From the NCBI GenBank assembly GCA_020723405.1, contig DYIY01000008.1:143915-197627 (forward strand): a stretch of DNA of 53,713 nucleotides. The letters are read 5' to 3'. The stretch comes from Thiobacillus denitrificans (GTDB taxonomy: Bacteria > Pseudomonadota > Gammaproteobacteria > Burkholderiales > Thiobacillaceae). Both the position numbers and the translations under genes were made by a program. Below, piece by piece: positions 7,334-15,750 of this stretch (its first letter is position 1; each line of letters starts with the position of its first letter). The notes below the pieces were generated by a model. That model was not told where the DNA came from. It was given only the letters and a program-made list of their open reading frames with translations, and did not search any database.

Positions 7334-8143
7334 TTACTTGGAGCGACGCCGGGCTCGCAGACCCAGCAGGCCCAGGCCGGCCAGCAGCATGGCCCAGGTT
7401 TCCGCTTCGGGCACCGCACTGGGGAAGGTCAGGGTGTAGGACCAGGTGGCGTTCTGGGACCAGGGTGCGGTGTCGGCCTCGAAACTATCCAGGCTGTTGA
7501 TCACCCGGTACAGGCCCGGGTCCAGGGTATCGGTGAGGCTGAAGGTCTTATCGCCGCCGAAGAAGTGCTCGATGCTGTGGAATTTGCTGTCGGATTCCAC
7601 CCAGACTTGCAGGAACACCGCCTCGCCGCCGCTGATGGCGCCACTGATGGAGTAATCCGTCGCTTCCGACACCGTGAAGGTCAGGCTCTGGCTGTTCAGG
7701 CCGGTGATGGTGGCCCAGTGCTGGCTGCAACCCACCTCTTCGATCACATGGCATTGGAGCAGATCACTCACCGACACGTTGGTGGCCCCCTGGGCCTGGA
7801 TCTGGGTCAGGGCGCTGGTCTGGCCCAGGATGGAGAAGGTCTGGCTCTGGGACCAACCCACGGTATAGGTCCAGAACTCGTAGCCGAAACTGGACCCCGT
7901 GTGGGTGTCGCTGCCGACCAGTTCCAGGGTGGATTCCCCGGTGAGGGCGGTGACCGGGACGGTGGTGCCCACGTAGGTATAGTCCGGGTCGTAGGGCCCC
8001 TTGTACATCACGTTGTTCTCGGAAACCCGGTCCACCAGGGCGACCACGGCTTCGGCCCGGGCGGGCAGGCTCCCGCCGGCAAGCAGCAGGGCCAGGGGCA
8101 GGGTGAGACAGGAAGGAAGGGAACGGCGACGGGCTGGGGACAT
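7334..8143 (-). CDS. PEP-CTERM sorting-domain protein (variant motif PEA)
   Basis: A 269-residue exported protein. A signal peptide (about 1-29, ending LPARA) precedes a serine/threonine-rich, beta-rich region with two cysteines (LLQCH, VGCSQ). The C-terminus has the sorting signal of PEP-CTERM proteins: VPEAE, a hydrophobic helix (WAMLLAGLGLLGL) and a basic tail RARRRSK. Exosortase EpsH/XrtA cleaves such tails and the proteins end on the surface or in the exopolysaccharide. The proline of the usual PEP is alanine here. The start at 8143 has AAGGA upstream. No exosortase gene is in the window. The gene is divergent from the LuxR-type regulator at 8264. Confidence 0.88.
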   Translation of the reverse strand: MSPARRRSLPSCLTLPLALLLAGGSLPARAEAVVALVDRVSENNVMYKGPYDPDYTYVGTTVPVTALTGESTLELVGSDTHTGSSFGYEFWTYTVGWSQSQTFSILGQTSALTQIQAQGATNVSVSDLLQCHVIEEVGCSQHWATITGLNSQSLTFTVSEATDYSISGAISGGEAVFLQVWVESDSKFHSIEHFFGGDKTFSLTDTLDPGLYRVINSLDSFEADTAPWSQNATWSYTLTFPSAVPEAETWAMLLAGLGLLGLRARRRSK

Positions 8144-8263
8144 GGGGAGGATCCTTTTATTGAGTGGGCCGGGTGGGGGTTTCCCGATGGCAACCATGTT
8201 AGGGATGGGGTAAAAACCCGTCATTCCCCAAAAAGGGGGCCGGTCCAGCGACAAGGAGTTGCC

Positions 8264-9226
8264 ATGCACTTCCGTCTCACCCAGCCCGAGGACCTGCCCA
8301 TCGCCCGGGCCTTCGTGCCGCCGGCCTACCGCTACAGCCCCGCCGTCCACGCCGCCCTGCCGGACATCTGGAGGGCGCTGCTGCAATCCGGGCAGCTCAC
8401 CAGTGCCGTACTGGAATCGGGCAACAACGGTTCGGCCCGGGTCCTGGGGGTGGGCCTCAGCGTTTTCGTCAGCGACGCCTTCGCCGAGGCTTGCCTGGCC
8501 CATCCGGTCCCCTATCTGAACAACCGCCTGCACGAAATGATCCTGGCCGGTTCCTCGCCCCTGCTGGACGCCAAGGCCATCGCGGCGGCCAACCAGGGGG
8601 ACGGCCTCAACCTGCTGCCCCTGCACTTCTGCACCGCCAGCGTGGACATCGAAGACCCGGCTGTCCTGCCGGTGCTTTCCGCCGCCCAGGACCTGTTCCG
8701 CCTCATGCATGCCGGGTTCCGCGTCAAACGGGTGATCAAGGAAGTGGTCAACCTGAACCTGTGCCGCTTCATGCAATCCACCGGCATGAAGCTGGCCTGC
8801 GATTACGCCCGGGATCTGCCCGCCCCGGAACTGGCCGCACTGCCGGATACGGAGCGGCCCTATCTGCTGTCGGTGCAGCGGGAAGACATGCCCCTGGGCA
8901 GTCCCCTGTCCCTCATGTTCCTACCGGCGCCGGCCCGCTTCCGCTTCTCCCGGGCCGAACGGAAGCTCCTGATGTGTGCCCTGCTGCGGGACAGCGACGA
9001 GGAACTGGCCCGGGACCTGGGGCTATCCCAGGACACCCTGCGCAAGCACTGGAAATCCATTTTCCAGCGGGTCATCGCCGTGGATCCCTGGTTCTTTCCC
9101 CTGGACGACGGTGACAAACTCGACGGCGGCCAGCGCGGCCGGGGCAAGCGGCGCCATCTGCTGCGCCATCTGCACCAGCACATGCAGGAGTTGCGGCCCC
9201 AGGCCAGCCCTACCGGCAAGGCTTGA
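8264..9226 (+). CDS. Orphan regulator with LuxR-type helix-turn-helix
   Basis: A 320-residue cytoplasmic protein. The C-terminal part (about 225-275) contains a LuxR/NarL-like helix-turn-helix: FSRAERKLLMCALL, then DEELARDLGLSQDTLRKHW. The N-terminal ~220 residues contain no receiver domain and no recognisable autoinducer domain. The opening FRLTQPEDLPIARAF is loosely like the start of a GNAT acetyltransferase, which is only a suggestion. AAGGAG precedes the ATG. It sits between two PEP-CTERM genes and is divergent from the first by 120 bp, so it may control either. The effector is unknown. Confidence 0.75.
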   Translation: MHFRLTQPEDLPIARAFVPPAYRYSPAVHAALPDIWRALLQSGQLTSAVLESGNNGSARVLGVGLSVFVSDAFAEACLAHPVPYLNNRLHEMILAGSSPLLDAKAIAAANQGDGLNLLPLHFCTASVDIEDPAVLPVLSAAQDLFRLMHAGFRVKRVIKEVVNLNLCRFMQSTGMKLACDYARDLPAPELAALPDTERPYLLSVQREDMPLGSPLSLMFLPAPARFRFSRAERKLLMCALLRDSDEELARDLGLSQDTLRKHWKSIFQRVIAVDPWFFPLDDGDKLDGGQRGRGKRRHLLRHLHQHMQELRPQASPTGKA

Positions 9227-9243
9227 GGAAACGCCGAACGAAA

Positions 9244-9267
9244 AAAGCCGCCCCGAGGGACGGCTTT
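9244..9267. terminator. Bidirectional terminator between convergent genes
   Basis: AAAGCCGCCCC pairs with GGGACGGCTTT with one mismatch. On the minus strand the stem is followed by a run of six T, ideal for ending the PEP-CTERM gene at 9287; on the plus strand it follows the regulator stop by 17 bp. Confidence 0.8.
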
Positions 9268-9286
9268 CCAGCTGAATCAGCCCGGC

Positions 9287-9901
9287 TTACTTGGCGCGAC
9301 GCTTGGCCATGAAGCCCAACAGGCCCAGGCCGGCCAGCATCATGGCGTAGGTCTCGGGTTCCGGCACGGGGGCGGCGTAGGTCATGTCGTCGGCCACCAG
9401 GCCCATGCCCATGAAGGCGATGGCGCGGATGTCGGCGGAATCCCGGGTGATGCCGAAGAACTGGCCGTTGTTCCAGTCGCTGTTGTCGCCGTCGAAGCTG
9501 ACGATGTAGGACTCCAGGATCTGGTCGTTCTCGCCGTAGGCGATGACGGCCATGGCGGAACCGTCGAAGCTGTTCAGGTAGGCACCCGCGGCGCTGGTGT
9601 AGGCGTCGTCGAAGGTGAAGTGCAGGCTGCCGACCACGCCGGTGGCGGCGAAGTGGTTGCCCAGGCCCCACAGGCCGTTGTCGCCCAGGTCGGCGATGTA
9701 GGCACCCAGTTGGGAACCGGCGGTACCGGTGAAGGTGACGCCGGGGGCCACGGCTTCGGGACCTTCGGTCAGGTAGCCGTCGTAATCCTCGAAGGTGATG
9801 GTCAGGGCGTTGCCGATGTCGGCCACGTTGCTGGTGAGGCCGGCGTGGGCCGGCAGGGCCAGGGCGGCGGCGCTGGCCAGGATCAGAGCTTTCAAGTTCA
9901 T
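9287..9901 (-). CDS. PEP-CTERM sorting-domain protein
   Basis: A 204-residue exported protein. The signal peptide (1-20, ending PAHA-GL) is followed by a beta-rich domain (ALTITFEDYDGY, FTFDDAYTSAAG, AVIAYGENDQ). This resembles the small extracellular adhesin-like domains common in such proteins. The C-terminus is a textbook sorting tail: VPEPE, then YAMMLAGLGLLGF and AKRRAK. An exosortase encoded elsewhere should process it. It lies 59 bp downstream of the PhoX-like gene on the same strand with a terminator in between, so its expression may be partly read-through or from an unseen promoter. Confidence 0.9.
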   Translation of the reverse strand: MNLKALILASAAALALPAHAGLTSNVADIGNALTITFEDYDGYLTEGPEAVAPGVTFTGTAGSQLGAYIADLGDNGLWGLGNHFAATGVVGSLHFTFDDAYTSAAGAYLNSFDGSAMAVIAYGENDQILESYIVSFDGDNSDWNNGQFFGITRDSADIRAIAFMGMGLVADDMTYAAPVPEPETYAMMLAGLGLLGFMAKRRAK

Positions 9902-9925
9902 GGGATTTCCTCTTTCGTTTCTATC

Positions 9926-9950
9926 AAAAAACCGCCCCCGCAGGGGCGGA
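9926..9950 (-). terminator. Rho-independent terminator after the PhoX-like gene
   Basis: Read on the minus strand, CCGCCCC-TGC-GGGGGCGG is followed by TTTTTTGA. It lies directly after the PhoX-like stop codon and before the PEP-CTERM start at 9901. Confidence 0.85.
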
Positions 9951-9960
9951 TCAAAGGGGG

Positions 9961-12054
9961 TCAGGTGCCGATGACGCCGGCATCGTCCTTGGTGATCACC
10001 ACCACGCCGGAGCGGGGCTTGTACACGGCGGACAGACCGCTGCAGGTGGTGGGACCGTTGATGCCGCTGTCGGGCCAGGTGGAGTTGGCGGTGAAGCTGC
10101 CCACCCAATCTTCACCGGGGTGCTGGATGCCCACGAACAGGGTCTTGCCGTCGGGGGTACCGATGACGCCGGTGACTTCGCAGTTCTTCGGGCTGGTGAG
10201 GAAACGCTTGGTCGCGCCGGTGGCGGGGTCGGCGCACATCATGACGTTGCCGCCGATGTTCACCCAGTCGCCGGTGGCATTGCCCGGCTGGTCGGTCTGG
10301 ATCCACAGCCGGCCGTCCTTGTCGAACCACAGGCCGTCCGGGGCGCCGAAGTCGTCGCCGTTGATGTTGCCCTGGTAGCCCACGGTCTGGCCGCCGAATT
10401 CCCCCTTGGTGTAGCTGCTGCCCAGGGTCTTGGTGGTGGCCTTGTCGCCGCATTGGACGAAGATGTCCCACTCGAACGTGGTGGCGTCGGCTTTGCCCAG
10501 GTCGTCACGCCAACGGATGATGTGGCCGAAATCGTTGTCCGGACGGGGGTTGGCGGCATCCACGGCCGGGTTGGCGGAGGCGGCGCCGGAGGTGCCGTCC
10601 ACCTTGTTGCTGGACACCGGGGTGTTGCCCCGGCGGCTGTTGTTGGTGAGAGTCAGGTAGCACTCCCGGGTGGTGGGGTGGGTGGCGATCCACTCGGGTC
10701 GGTCCATCATGGTGGCGCCCACCCGGTCGGCGGCCTGGCGGCAGCGGATGACCACGGCGGCCTGATCGGCGAAGCCGTTCTCGGCGGTCAGGCCGTTCTC
10801 GCCCCACACCAGGGGCAGCCAGGTACCGCTGCCGTCGGCGTTGAACTTGGCGACATACAGGGTGCCGCTGTCCAGCAGGTTGCGGTTCTTCTGGCGGTTC
10901 TTGGGGTTGTACTTGTTGGCACAGACGAACTTGTACAGGTACTCGTTGCGCTCGTCGTCGCCCATGTACACGGCCACGGTGTTCTTGTTGTCCACCACCA
11001 CGGCGGCGCTTTCATGCTTGAAGCGGCCCAGGGCGGTACGCTTGATGGGAGTGGCGGCAGGGTTCCAGGGATCGATCTCCACCACGTAGCCGAAGCGGTT
11101 GGGCTCGTTGCGGTTGGCGGCCAGATCGAAGCGGCCATCGGCTTCGTGCCAGCGATAGCCGAAACCGCCCTTGGACAGGCCGTAGCGGTTCTCGTCGGTG
11201 GTGGTGACGAAGGCGGCGTCGGCGCTGCCGAAGTAGCCGTTCCAGTTCTCTTCGCAGGTCAGGTAGGTGCCCCAGGGGGTGTAACCGTGGGCGCAGTTGT
11301 TCAGGGTGCCCAGCACGCTCTTGCCGGCCGGATCGGCGGCGGTCTTGAGCAGGTCGTTGCCGGCGGCGGGACCGCTGACGATGCAGGGAGTGTTGCCGGT
11401 GATGCGGCGGTTGAGCAGGGAACCCTTGTTCACCTGCCAGGCCCCGTTCTTCTTCTGCACTTCCACCACGTTGACACCATGGGCGGCCTGCTGGGCCCGC
11501 ACCATTTCCAGGGTGATGGCATCGGTGGCATAGCTGGTGGTGTTGCACACCAGGCCCGGATCGCAATATTCGCTGTTGGAAACCAGCAGGCCCCGCTCGC
11601 TGCTCACGCCATCGGCGCCGGTGCTGGGGAAGGGGAAGAAGTGCATGCCGTCCGTGTGGGCGCCGTAGGAGCGGACCTGGATTTCCTCGGTCATGGCACC
11701 GGAGGGATCCCACTGGGCATCGGCGGTGAGGGAATCGCCCCACAGCACCAGGGGCTTCACGGAGTAGCCGGCGGGCACGGTGACCTGATCGGTCATGGGC
11801 ACGATGTTGGCGGGCACGCTGGTGAAACCGATGCCGCCCAGAGGCGCGGGGGCGGCCTTGGCATAGTTGCTCATGCCATCCACCACGTTGCTGCCCAGCA
11901 CGGCCACGGCGGTAGCGCCCAGGGAGCCCTTCAGGAAACCGCGCCGGGACAGTTGGCGCTGCTCGATCAGGTCGAGGATGGATTCGTTGCCGGATTGGTT
12001 GACGTCCTGAATGCCGGGATTCAGCTTGCCGTCGGGGTGCAGGTTGCTGCTCAT
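9961..12054 (-). CDS. PhoX-like secreted phosphatase (DUF839), Tat-exported
   Basis: A 697-residue protein of usual length for the PhoX family. Residues 35-43 give a twin-arginine motif (LSRRGFLKG) followed by a hydrophobic stretch, so it is exported folded. The rest is the DUF839 beta-propeller: GAHTDGMHFFPFP, LVSNSEYCDPG, NNCAHGYTPWGTYLTCEENW, FGYVVEIDPW, GRFKHESAAVV, YMGDDERNEYLYKFV. PhoX enzymes are Ca/Fe-dependent alkaline phosphatases that release phosphate from organic esters. No clear Pho box was found in the 200 bp upstream. Substrate is not proven, since some DUF839 proteins have unknown activity. Confidence 0.88.
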   Translation of the reverse strand: MSSNLHPDGKLNPGIQDVNQSGNESILDLIEQRQLSRRGFLKGSLGATAVAVLGSNVVDGMSNYAKAAPAPLGGIGFTSVPANIVPMTDQVTVPAGYSVKPLVLWGDSLTADAQWDPSGAMTEEIQVRSYGAHTDGMHFFPFPSTGADGVSSERGLLVSNSEYCDPGLVCNTTSYATDAITLEMVRAQQAAHGVNVVEVQKKNGAWQVNKGSLLNRRITGNTPCIVSGPAAGNDLLKTAADPAGKSVLGTLNNCAHGYTPWGTYLTCEENWNGYFGSADAAFVTTTDENRYGLSKGGFGYRWHEADGRFDLAANRNEPNRFGYVVEIDPWNPAATPIKRTALGRFKHESAAVVVDNKNTVAVYMGDDERNEYLYKFVCANKYNPKNRQKNRNLLDSGTLYVAKFNADGSGTWLPLVWGENGLTAENGFADQAAVVIRCRQAADRVGATMMDRPEWIATHPTTRECYLTLTNNSRRGNTPVSSNKVDGTSGAASANPAVDAANPRPDNDFGHIIRWRDDLGKADATTFEWDIFVQCGDKATTKTLGSSYTKGEFGGQTVGYQGNINGDDFGAPDGLWFDKDGRLWIQTDQPGNATGDWVNIGGNVMMCADPATGATKRFLTSPKNCEVTGVIGTPDGKTLFVGIQHPGEDWVGSFTANSTWPDSGINGPTTCSGLSAVYKPRSGVVVITKDDAGVIGT

Positions 12055-12260
12055 GGGTTCTCCTGTCGAATTGAGCCGGGAAGGGATCCCGGGGACGGCA
12101 GGATTCTGGCGAGGGAAGGTTACAAAAATGGGTCAGGAGAAGCCCGCATGGCTGAGCCGGGCAACGCCTTGGCAGGGCTCGACGAGCCTGAGGAGTGGCT
12201 TGAAGGCCAACCTACATGGCGCGCATCCGTCGCGGCCGGCTCAGGTTCAGGGAACGGAGT

Positions 12261-12575
12261 TCACCCGCCGGTCATGCCCGTGGTGACCTGGTGGGTGACG
12301 TACACCAGTTTCAATCCCGCCTCTCCCACCCGGCGGATGAGGGCGTCGATGCGTTCGGCTTCGGCGAAGAATTCCAGGGTTTCCGGCAGTTTGCCGGCCA
12401 GTTCGAAGAAGCTGTCTTCCAGGATGCCGTGGCGGCCGAAGCCGGCGGCGGCCCGGAAGGCGGTGCCGCCGGGGATGCCCAGGTCCCGGGCTTCCTTGAA
12501 CAGCCATTCGTGGATGGGCTGGTGTTGGTGGCGCATGCCTTCCTGGACGAAAAATCGGACACAGACGGTTTGCAT
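12261..12575 (-). CDS. DUF190 family protein
   Basis: A 104-residue cytoplasmic protein with the DUF190 pattern: VCVRFFVQEG, IHEWLFKEARDLGIPGGTAF, AAAGFGRHGILED and an end of the type VYVTHQVTTGM. The family has a PII-like ferredoxin-type fold and is often encoded next to CrcB fluoride channels. Here its ATG is one base after the crcB stop codon, so the two are translated together. A regulatory or fluoride-linked role is inferred only from this neighbourhood. Confidence 0.85.
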   Translation of the reverse strand: MQTVCVRFFVQEGMRHQHQPIHEWLFKEARDLGIPGGTAFRAAAGFGRHGILEDSFFELAGKLPETLEFFAEAERIDALIRRVGEAGLKLVYVTHQVTTGMTGG

Positions 12576-12576
12576 G

Positions 12577-12954
12577 TCATCCCCTCAGGAACTTGTAGGA
12601 CCACACACCCAGGGCGGTGAGCGCCAGGGAGCCGAACAGGTGGGCGGTGGCCGCCGCCAGGGCCCAGGCCAGTTGGCCCCGGCTGATCAGGGTGTAGACC
12701 TCGGCGGAGAAGGTGGAGAAGGTGGTGAGCCCGCCCAGGAAGCCGGTGATGGCCAGGAGCCGCCACTCGGGGGGCAGGCCGGGATGCTGGGCGAAGAAAG
12801 CGATGGCCAGGCCGATGAGGTAGCCCCCCAGCAGGTTGGCGGTCAGGGTGCCGTAGGGCAGAGTCGGGAACAGGGGGTTGAGCCACAGCCCCAGTCCCCA
12901 GCGCAGCCAGGCGCCGCAGGCGGCGCCGATGCCGATGGCGATGAAGGAGGACAT
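12577..12954 (-). CDS. crcB: Fluoride channel Fluc/CrcB
   Basis: A 125-residue protein with four membrane helices. The family signature [19 protein letters not shown] is intact, including the phenylalanines of the fluoride path, and the N-terminal [15 protein letters not shown] and [13 protein letters not shown] are typical. It forms a dual-topology dimer that exports fluoride. The DUF190 gene follows immediately. The leader is almost entirely the heptamer repeat starting at 12961, and no fluoride riboswitch is seen. Confidence 0.93.
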   Translation of the reverse strand: MSSFIAIGIGAACGAWLRWGLGLWLNPLFPTLPYGTLTANLLGGYLIGLAIAFFAQHPGLPPEWRLLAITGFLGGLTTFSTFSAEVYTLISRGQLAWALAAATAHLFGSLALTALGVWSYKFLRG

Positions 12955-12960
12955 GCTTTA

Positions 12961-13087
12961 GCGGGTAGTCGGTAGTCGGTAGTCGGTAGTCGGTAGTCGG
13001 TAGTCGGTAGCGGGTAGCTTAAGGCTTCCGCGCCGGAGGCGCGCTGAGCAGATGCTACAGACTACCGGCTACCCTCTACCGACTCCT
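12961..13087. repeat. Palindromic heptamer repeat element, copy 1
   Basis: Six perfect copies of GGTAGTC (12964-13005) lead into a GC-rich inner hairpin (CGCGCCGGAGGCGCG). A right arm of CTACCG/CTACC units complements the left arm. The same architecture recurs at 15649-15750. The right edge supplies the TAG stop codon (13086-13088) of the glucan phosphorylase gene. Confidence 0.85.
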
Positions 13088-15638
13088 ACAACCACACCAT
13101 CAACCCCGACTCGAACGGATGGGTCAACAGATCGTGGTAGGGATAAACCCGGACCCGGTACAGGAGTTTGCCGCAGATTTCCGGGGTGACTTCCAGTTCG
13201 AACAGGGACTCGTGGCCCTCCCAGCCGGCGGGTTTCATGGCCACGGCTTGCAGGTCCCGATCCTGGCCGTGCTTGGAGGCCCGGCCCATGAGGATTTCCA
13301 CCCGCACGTCCTCGGGCGCCAGGCCGTTCAGGTTGACGGCCACCCGCAGGTTCATGCTTTCGCCGTAGTTGATGCGTTTGATGGGGTCGTCCAGGCGGCG
13401 GGGGCTGACGCCGCTCCAGGCCTGGCGCACCTTGGCCTTCCAGGCGGCCAGGCCCTGGGCGGCGGCGAAGCCGCCCTCGGCATAGCGCCGCCACTGGCGG
13501 GAGGCGGGGCCGTAGAACTTGTTCACGTACTCCATGACCATGCGGGTGGAGTTGAAGCGGGGCAGCAGGGTGGCGATGGAGCGCTTGGCCATGTGCACCC
13601 ACTCGGTGGAGAAGCCCAGTTCGTGGCGCCGGTAATACATGGGCAGCACCTGGTCCTGGAGCAATTCGTAGAGGGTCTGGCTGTCTTCCCGGTTGCGCCG
13701 GGCGTCGTCGAAATATTCGGGGGCCGGCTTGATGGCCCAGCCGTTGCTGCCGTCGTAGCCTTCGTCCCACCAGCCGTCGGTGACCGACAGGTTGAGCACG
13801 CCGTTCATGGCCGCCTTCATGCCCGAGGTGCCGGAGGCTTCCAGGGGATAGATGGGGTTGTTGAGCCACACGTCGCAGCCGGACACCAGGCGGCGGGCAA
13901 AGCCCAGGTCGTAGCCTTCCACCATGAGCAGCTTGCCTTCGAAATCGGGCCAGCGGGAGATCTCGTGGATGCGGCGGATCAGTTCCTGGCCGGGCTTGTC
14001 GGCCGGGTGGGCCTTGCCGGCGAAGATGAACAGCACGGGCCGATCGGCCTCGTTGATGATCTGCCGCATCCAGTCCATGTTCTCGAACATCAAGGTGGCC
14101 CGTTTATAGGTGGCGAAGCGGCGGGCGAAGCCGATGGTGAGGACGTTGGGATCCAGGGGGTTGGCGTACTTGAGCATGCGCTCCAGGTGGGCCTCGGAAC
14201 CGTGGTTGCGCAGGTGCTGCTGGGTGATGCGGTGGTGCACCGCATGGAGCATCTGGGTCTTCAGGGTCTGGTGCACCGACCAGAAGTGGTGGTCGGGGAT
14301 GCTGGAGAGCTTTTCCCAAAAGGCCACGTCGGTGAGGCGGCGGCGCCACTCATAACCCATCTTGCTGTCGAACAGGTCCTGCCATTCCTGGGCCAGGAAG
14401 GTGGAGACGTGGACGCCGTTGGTGATGTAGTCCATGGGCGACTCTTCCGGGCGCACCTGGGGCCACATGTCCGACAGGATGCGGGAGGACACGCCGCCAT
14501 GGATGCGCGACACCCCGTTGTGGTGGCGGGAGCCGTTCAGGGCCAGCTTGGTCATGTTGTATTCCTGGCCGTGGCCGGCACCCCCCAGACGCATGAACTC
14601 TTCCCGCTGCACGCCCAGATCGTTGCAGCACTGGGAGAAGTAGTCCCAGATCATGTCTTCGCCGAAGTGGTCGTGGCCGGCGGGCACGGGGGTGTGGGTG
14701 GTGAACACGGTGTTCACTGCCACCGCTTCCAGGGCGGCCTGGAAGGACAGCCCCCCCTTCACCTTGCGGCGCACCCGTTCCAGCACCAGGAAGGCGGCAT
14801 GGCCTTCGTTGATGTGATAGACGGTGGGCTTCACCCCCAGGGCCTCCAGGGCCCGCACGCCGCCGATGCCCAGCACGATTTCCTGCTGGATGCGGGTATG
14901 CCGGTCTCCGCCGTAGAGCTGGTGGGTGATGTAGCGGTCCTCGGCCCGGTTGACGGGCAGGTCCGTGTCCAGCAGGCAGAGGCGCACGTGGCCGATGCGG
15001 GCCTCCCACACCTTCACTTCCACCCGGCGGCCGGGCAGTTCGATCTGGATGTGGATTTCCCGGCCTTCCTCGTCCAGGGCCGGGTGGATGGGCAGGTCCT
15101 CGAACTCGGAATCGGTGTAGGTGGCGATCTGGTTGCCGTCGTTGTCGATGCGCTGGGAGAAGTAGCCCTGGCGGTAGAGCAGGCCCACGGCGACGAAGGG
15201 CAGGCGCATGTCGGAGGCGGACTTGCAGTGGTCCCCGGCCAGGATGCCCAGGCCGCCGGAATAGACCGGAAAGCTTTCGTGGAAGCCGAACTCGGCGCAG
15301 AAGTAGGCGATCAGGTCCCCGGGCTTCAGCTCCAGGGGCATGTCCCGGCGCAGGGGCTCGCTCATGTAGGTGTCGAAGGCCGACAGCACCCGGTTGTAGT
15401 TGCCCAGGAAGATGTGGTCTTCCGCCGCTTCGGTGAGCCGTTCTTCGTCCACCCGCTTCAGGAAGGCCTTGGGATTGTGGTTCACCGCATCCCACAGGCC
15501 CGGATGGAGCCGGGCGAACAGGGTGCGGGTGGGCCGATCCCAGCCGTACCACAGGTTTTCCGCCAGCTCGGAAAGCCGAGCCAGGCGGCGGGGGATGCGG
15601 GGGTTGACCTCGATGACGAAGGGAGTGCCTGGTTTCAT
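13086..15638 (-). CDS. glgP: Alpha-glucan (glycogen) phosphorylase, GT35
   Basis: An 850-residue cytoplasmic enzyme that releases glucose-1-phosphate from glycogen or maltodextrin. It starts with the DUF3417-type region (ELAENLWYGWDR) found in the shorter bacterial/archaeal phosphorylase subfamily. Catalytic features include FCAEFGFHES, the HINEGHAAF loop, GFARRFATYKRA, and the PLP-binding lysine K608 in ASGTSGMKAAMNG. Phosphoglucomutase, which uses its product, is encoded 5 kb away. Two palindromic repeats flank the gene, one at the stop codon and one just before the ribosome site (TAGGAGAAG). The ATG at 15638 is well supported. Confidence 0.93.
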   Translation of the reverse strand: MKPGTPFVIEVNPRIPRRLARLSELAENLWYGWDRPTRTLFARLHPGLWDAVNHNPKAFLKRVDEERLTEAAEDHIFLGNYNRVLSAFDTYMSEPLRRDMPLELKPGDLIAYFCAEFGFHESFPVYSGGLGILAGDHCKSASDMRLPFVAVGLLYRQGYFSQRIDNDGNQIATYTDSEFEDLPIHPALDEEGREIHIQIELPGRRVEVKVWEARIGHVRLCLLDTDLPVNRAEDRYITHQLYGGDRHTRIQQEIVLGIGGVRALEALGVKPTVYHINEGHAAFLVLERVRRKVKGGLSFQAALEAVAVNTVFTTHTPVPAGHDHFGEDMIWDYFSQCCNDLGVQREEFMRLGGAGHGQEYNMTKLALNGSRHHNGVSRIHGGVSSRILSDMWPQVRPEESPMDYITNGVHVSTFLAQEWQDLFDSKMGYEWRRRLTDVAFWEKLSSIPDHHFWSVHQTLKTQMLHAVHHRITQQHLRNHGSEAHLERMLKYANPLDPNVLTIGFARRFATYKRATLMFENMDWMRQIINEADRPVLFIFAGKAHPADKPGQELIRRIHEISRWPDFEGKLLMVEGYDLGFARRLVSGCDVWLNNPIYPLEASGTSGMKAAMNGVLNLSVTDGWWDEGYDGSNGWAIKPAPEYFDDARRNREDSQTLYELLQDQVLPMYYRRHELGFSTEWVHMAKRSIATLLPRFNSTRMVMEYVNKFYGPASRQWRRYAEGGFAAAQGLAAWKAKVRQAWSGVSPRRLDDPIKRINYGESMNLRVAVNLNGLAPEDVRVEILMGRASKHGQDRDLQAVAMKPAGWEGHESLFELEVTPEICGKLLYRVRVYPYHDLLTHPFESGLMVWL

Positions 15639-15648
15639 TTCTTCTCCT

Positions 15649-15750
15649 AGCTTGTAGTCGGTAGTTGGTAGTCGGTAGCTGGGGTTTCCGCGCCTTTGGC
15701 GCGCTTGCTAGAAGCTACAGACTACCGACTACACGCTACCGGCTACCTTG
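15649..15750. repeat. Palindromic heptamer repeat element, copy 2
   Basis: GTAGTCGGTAG-type units, an inner hairpin (CGCGCCTTTGGCGCG), then CTACAGACTACCGACTAC and CTACCGGCTACC. It shares order, orientation and most of its inner sequence with copy 1 and so brackets glgP as a direct repeat. It also encodes the last residues and stop codon of the oligoribonuclease gene. Confidence 0.85.

Noticed and set aside
8144-8263. Sigma-54 promoter or GEMM riboswitch before the first PEP-CTERM gene
   Set aside because: No GG/GC pair with 12-bp spacing and none of the GEMM core blocks are present.
12055-12260. Pho box or small gene upstream of the PhoX-like gene
   Set aside because: Only a weak TTGTAAC-like stretch is present and no frame with a ribosome site; nothing else recognisable in these 206 bases.
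10120-12975. Long plus-strand frame opposite the PhoX-like, DUF190 and crcB genes
   Set aside because: Low-complexity Gly/Val/His/Ala translation; the minus-strand genes are firmly identified.
12964-13005. CRISPR-like array
   Set aside because: The units are contiguous 7-bp repeats without spacers, so this is a simple tandem repeat inside a palindromic element.
12955-13085. Fluoride riboswitch upstream of crcB
   Set aside because: The leader consists of GGTAGTC tandem units and a palindrome; no pseudoknot-type aptamer core of the fluoride riboswitch could be found.
13119-15650. Long plus-strand frame opposite glgP
   Set aside because: It is an antisense shadow of a well-conserved enzyme gene.
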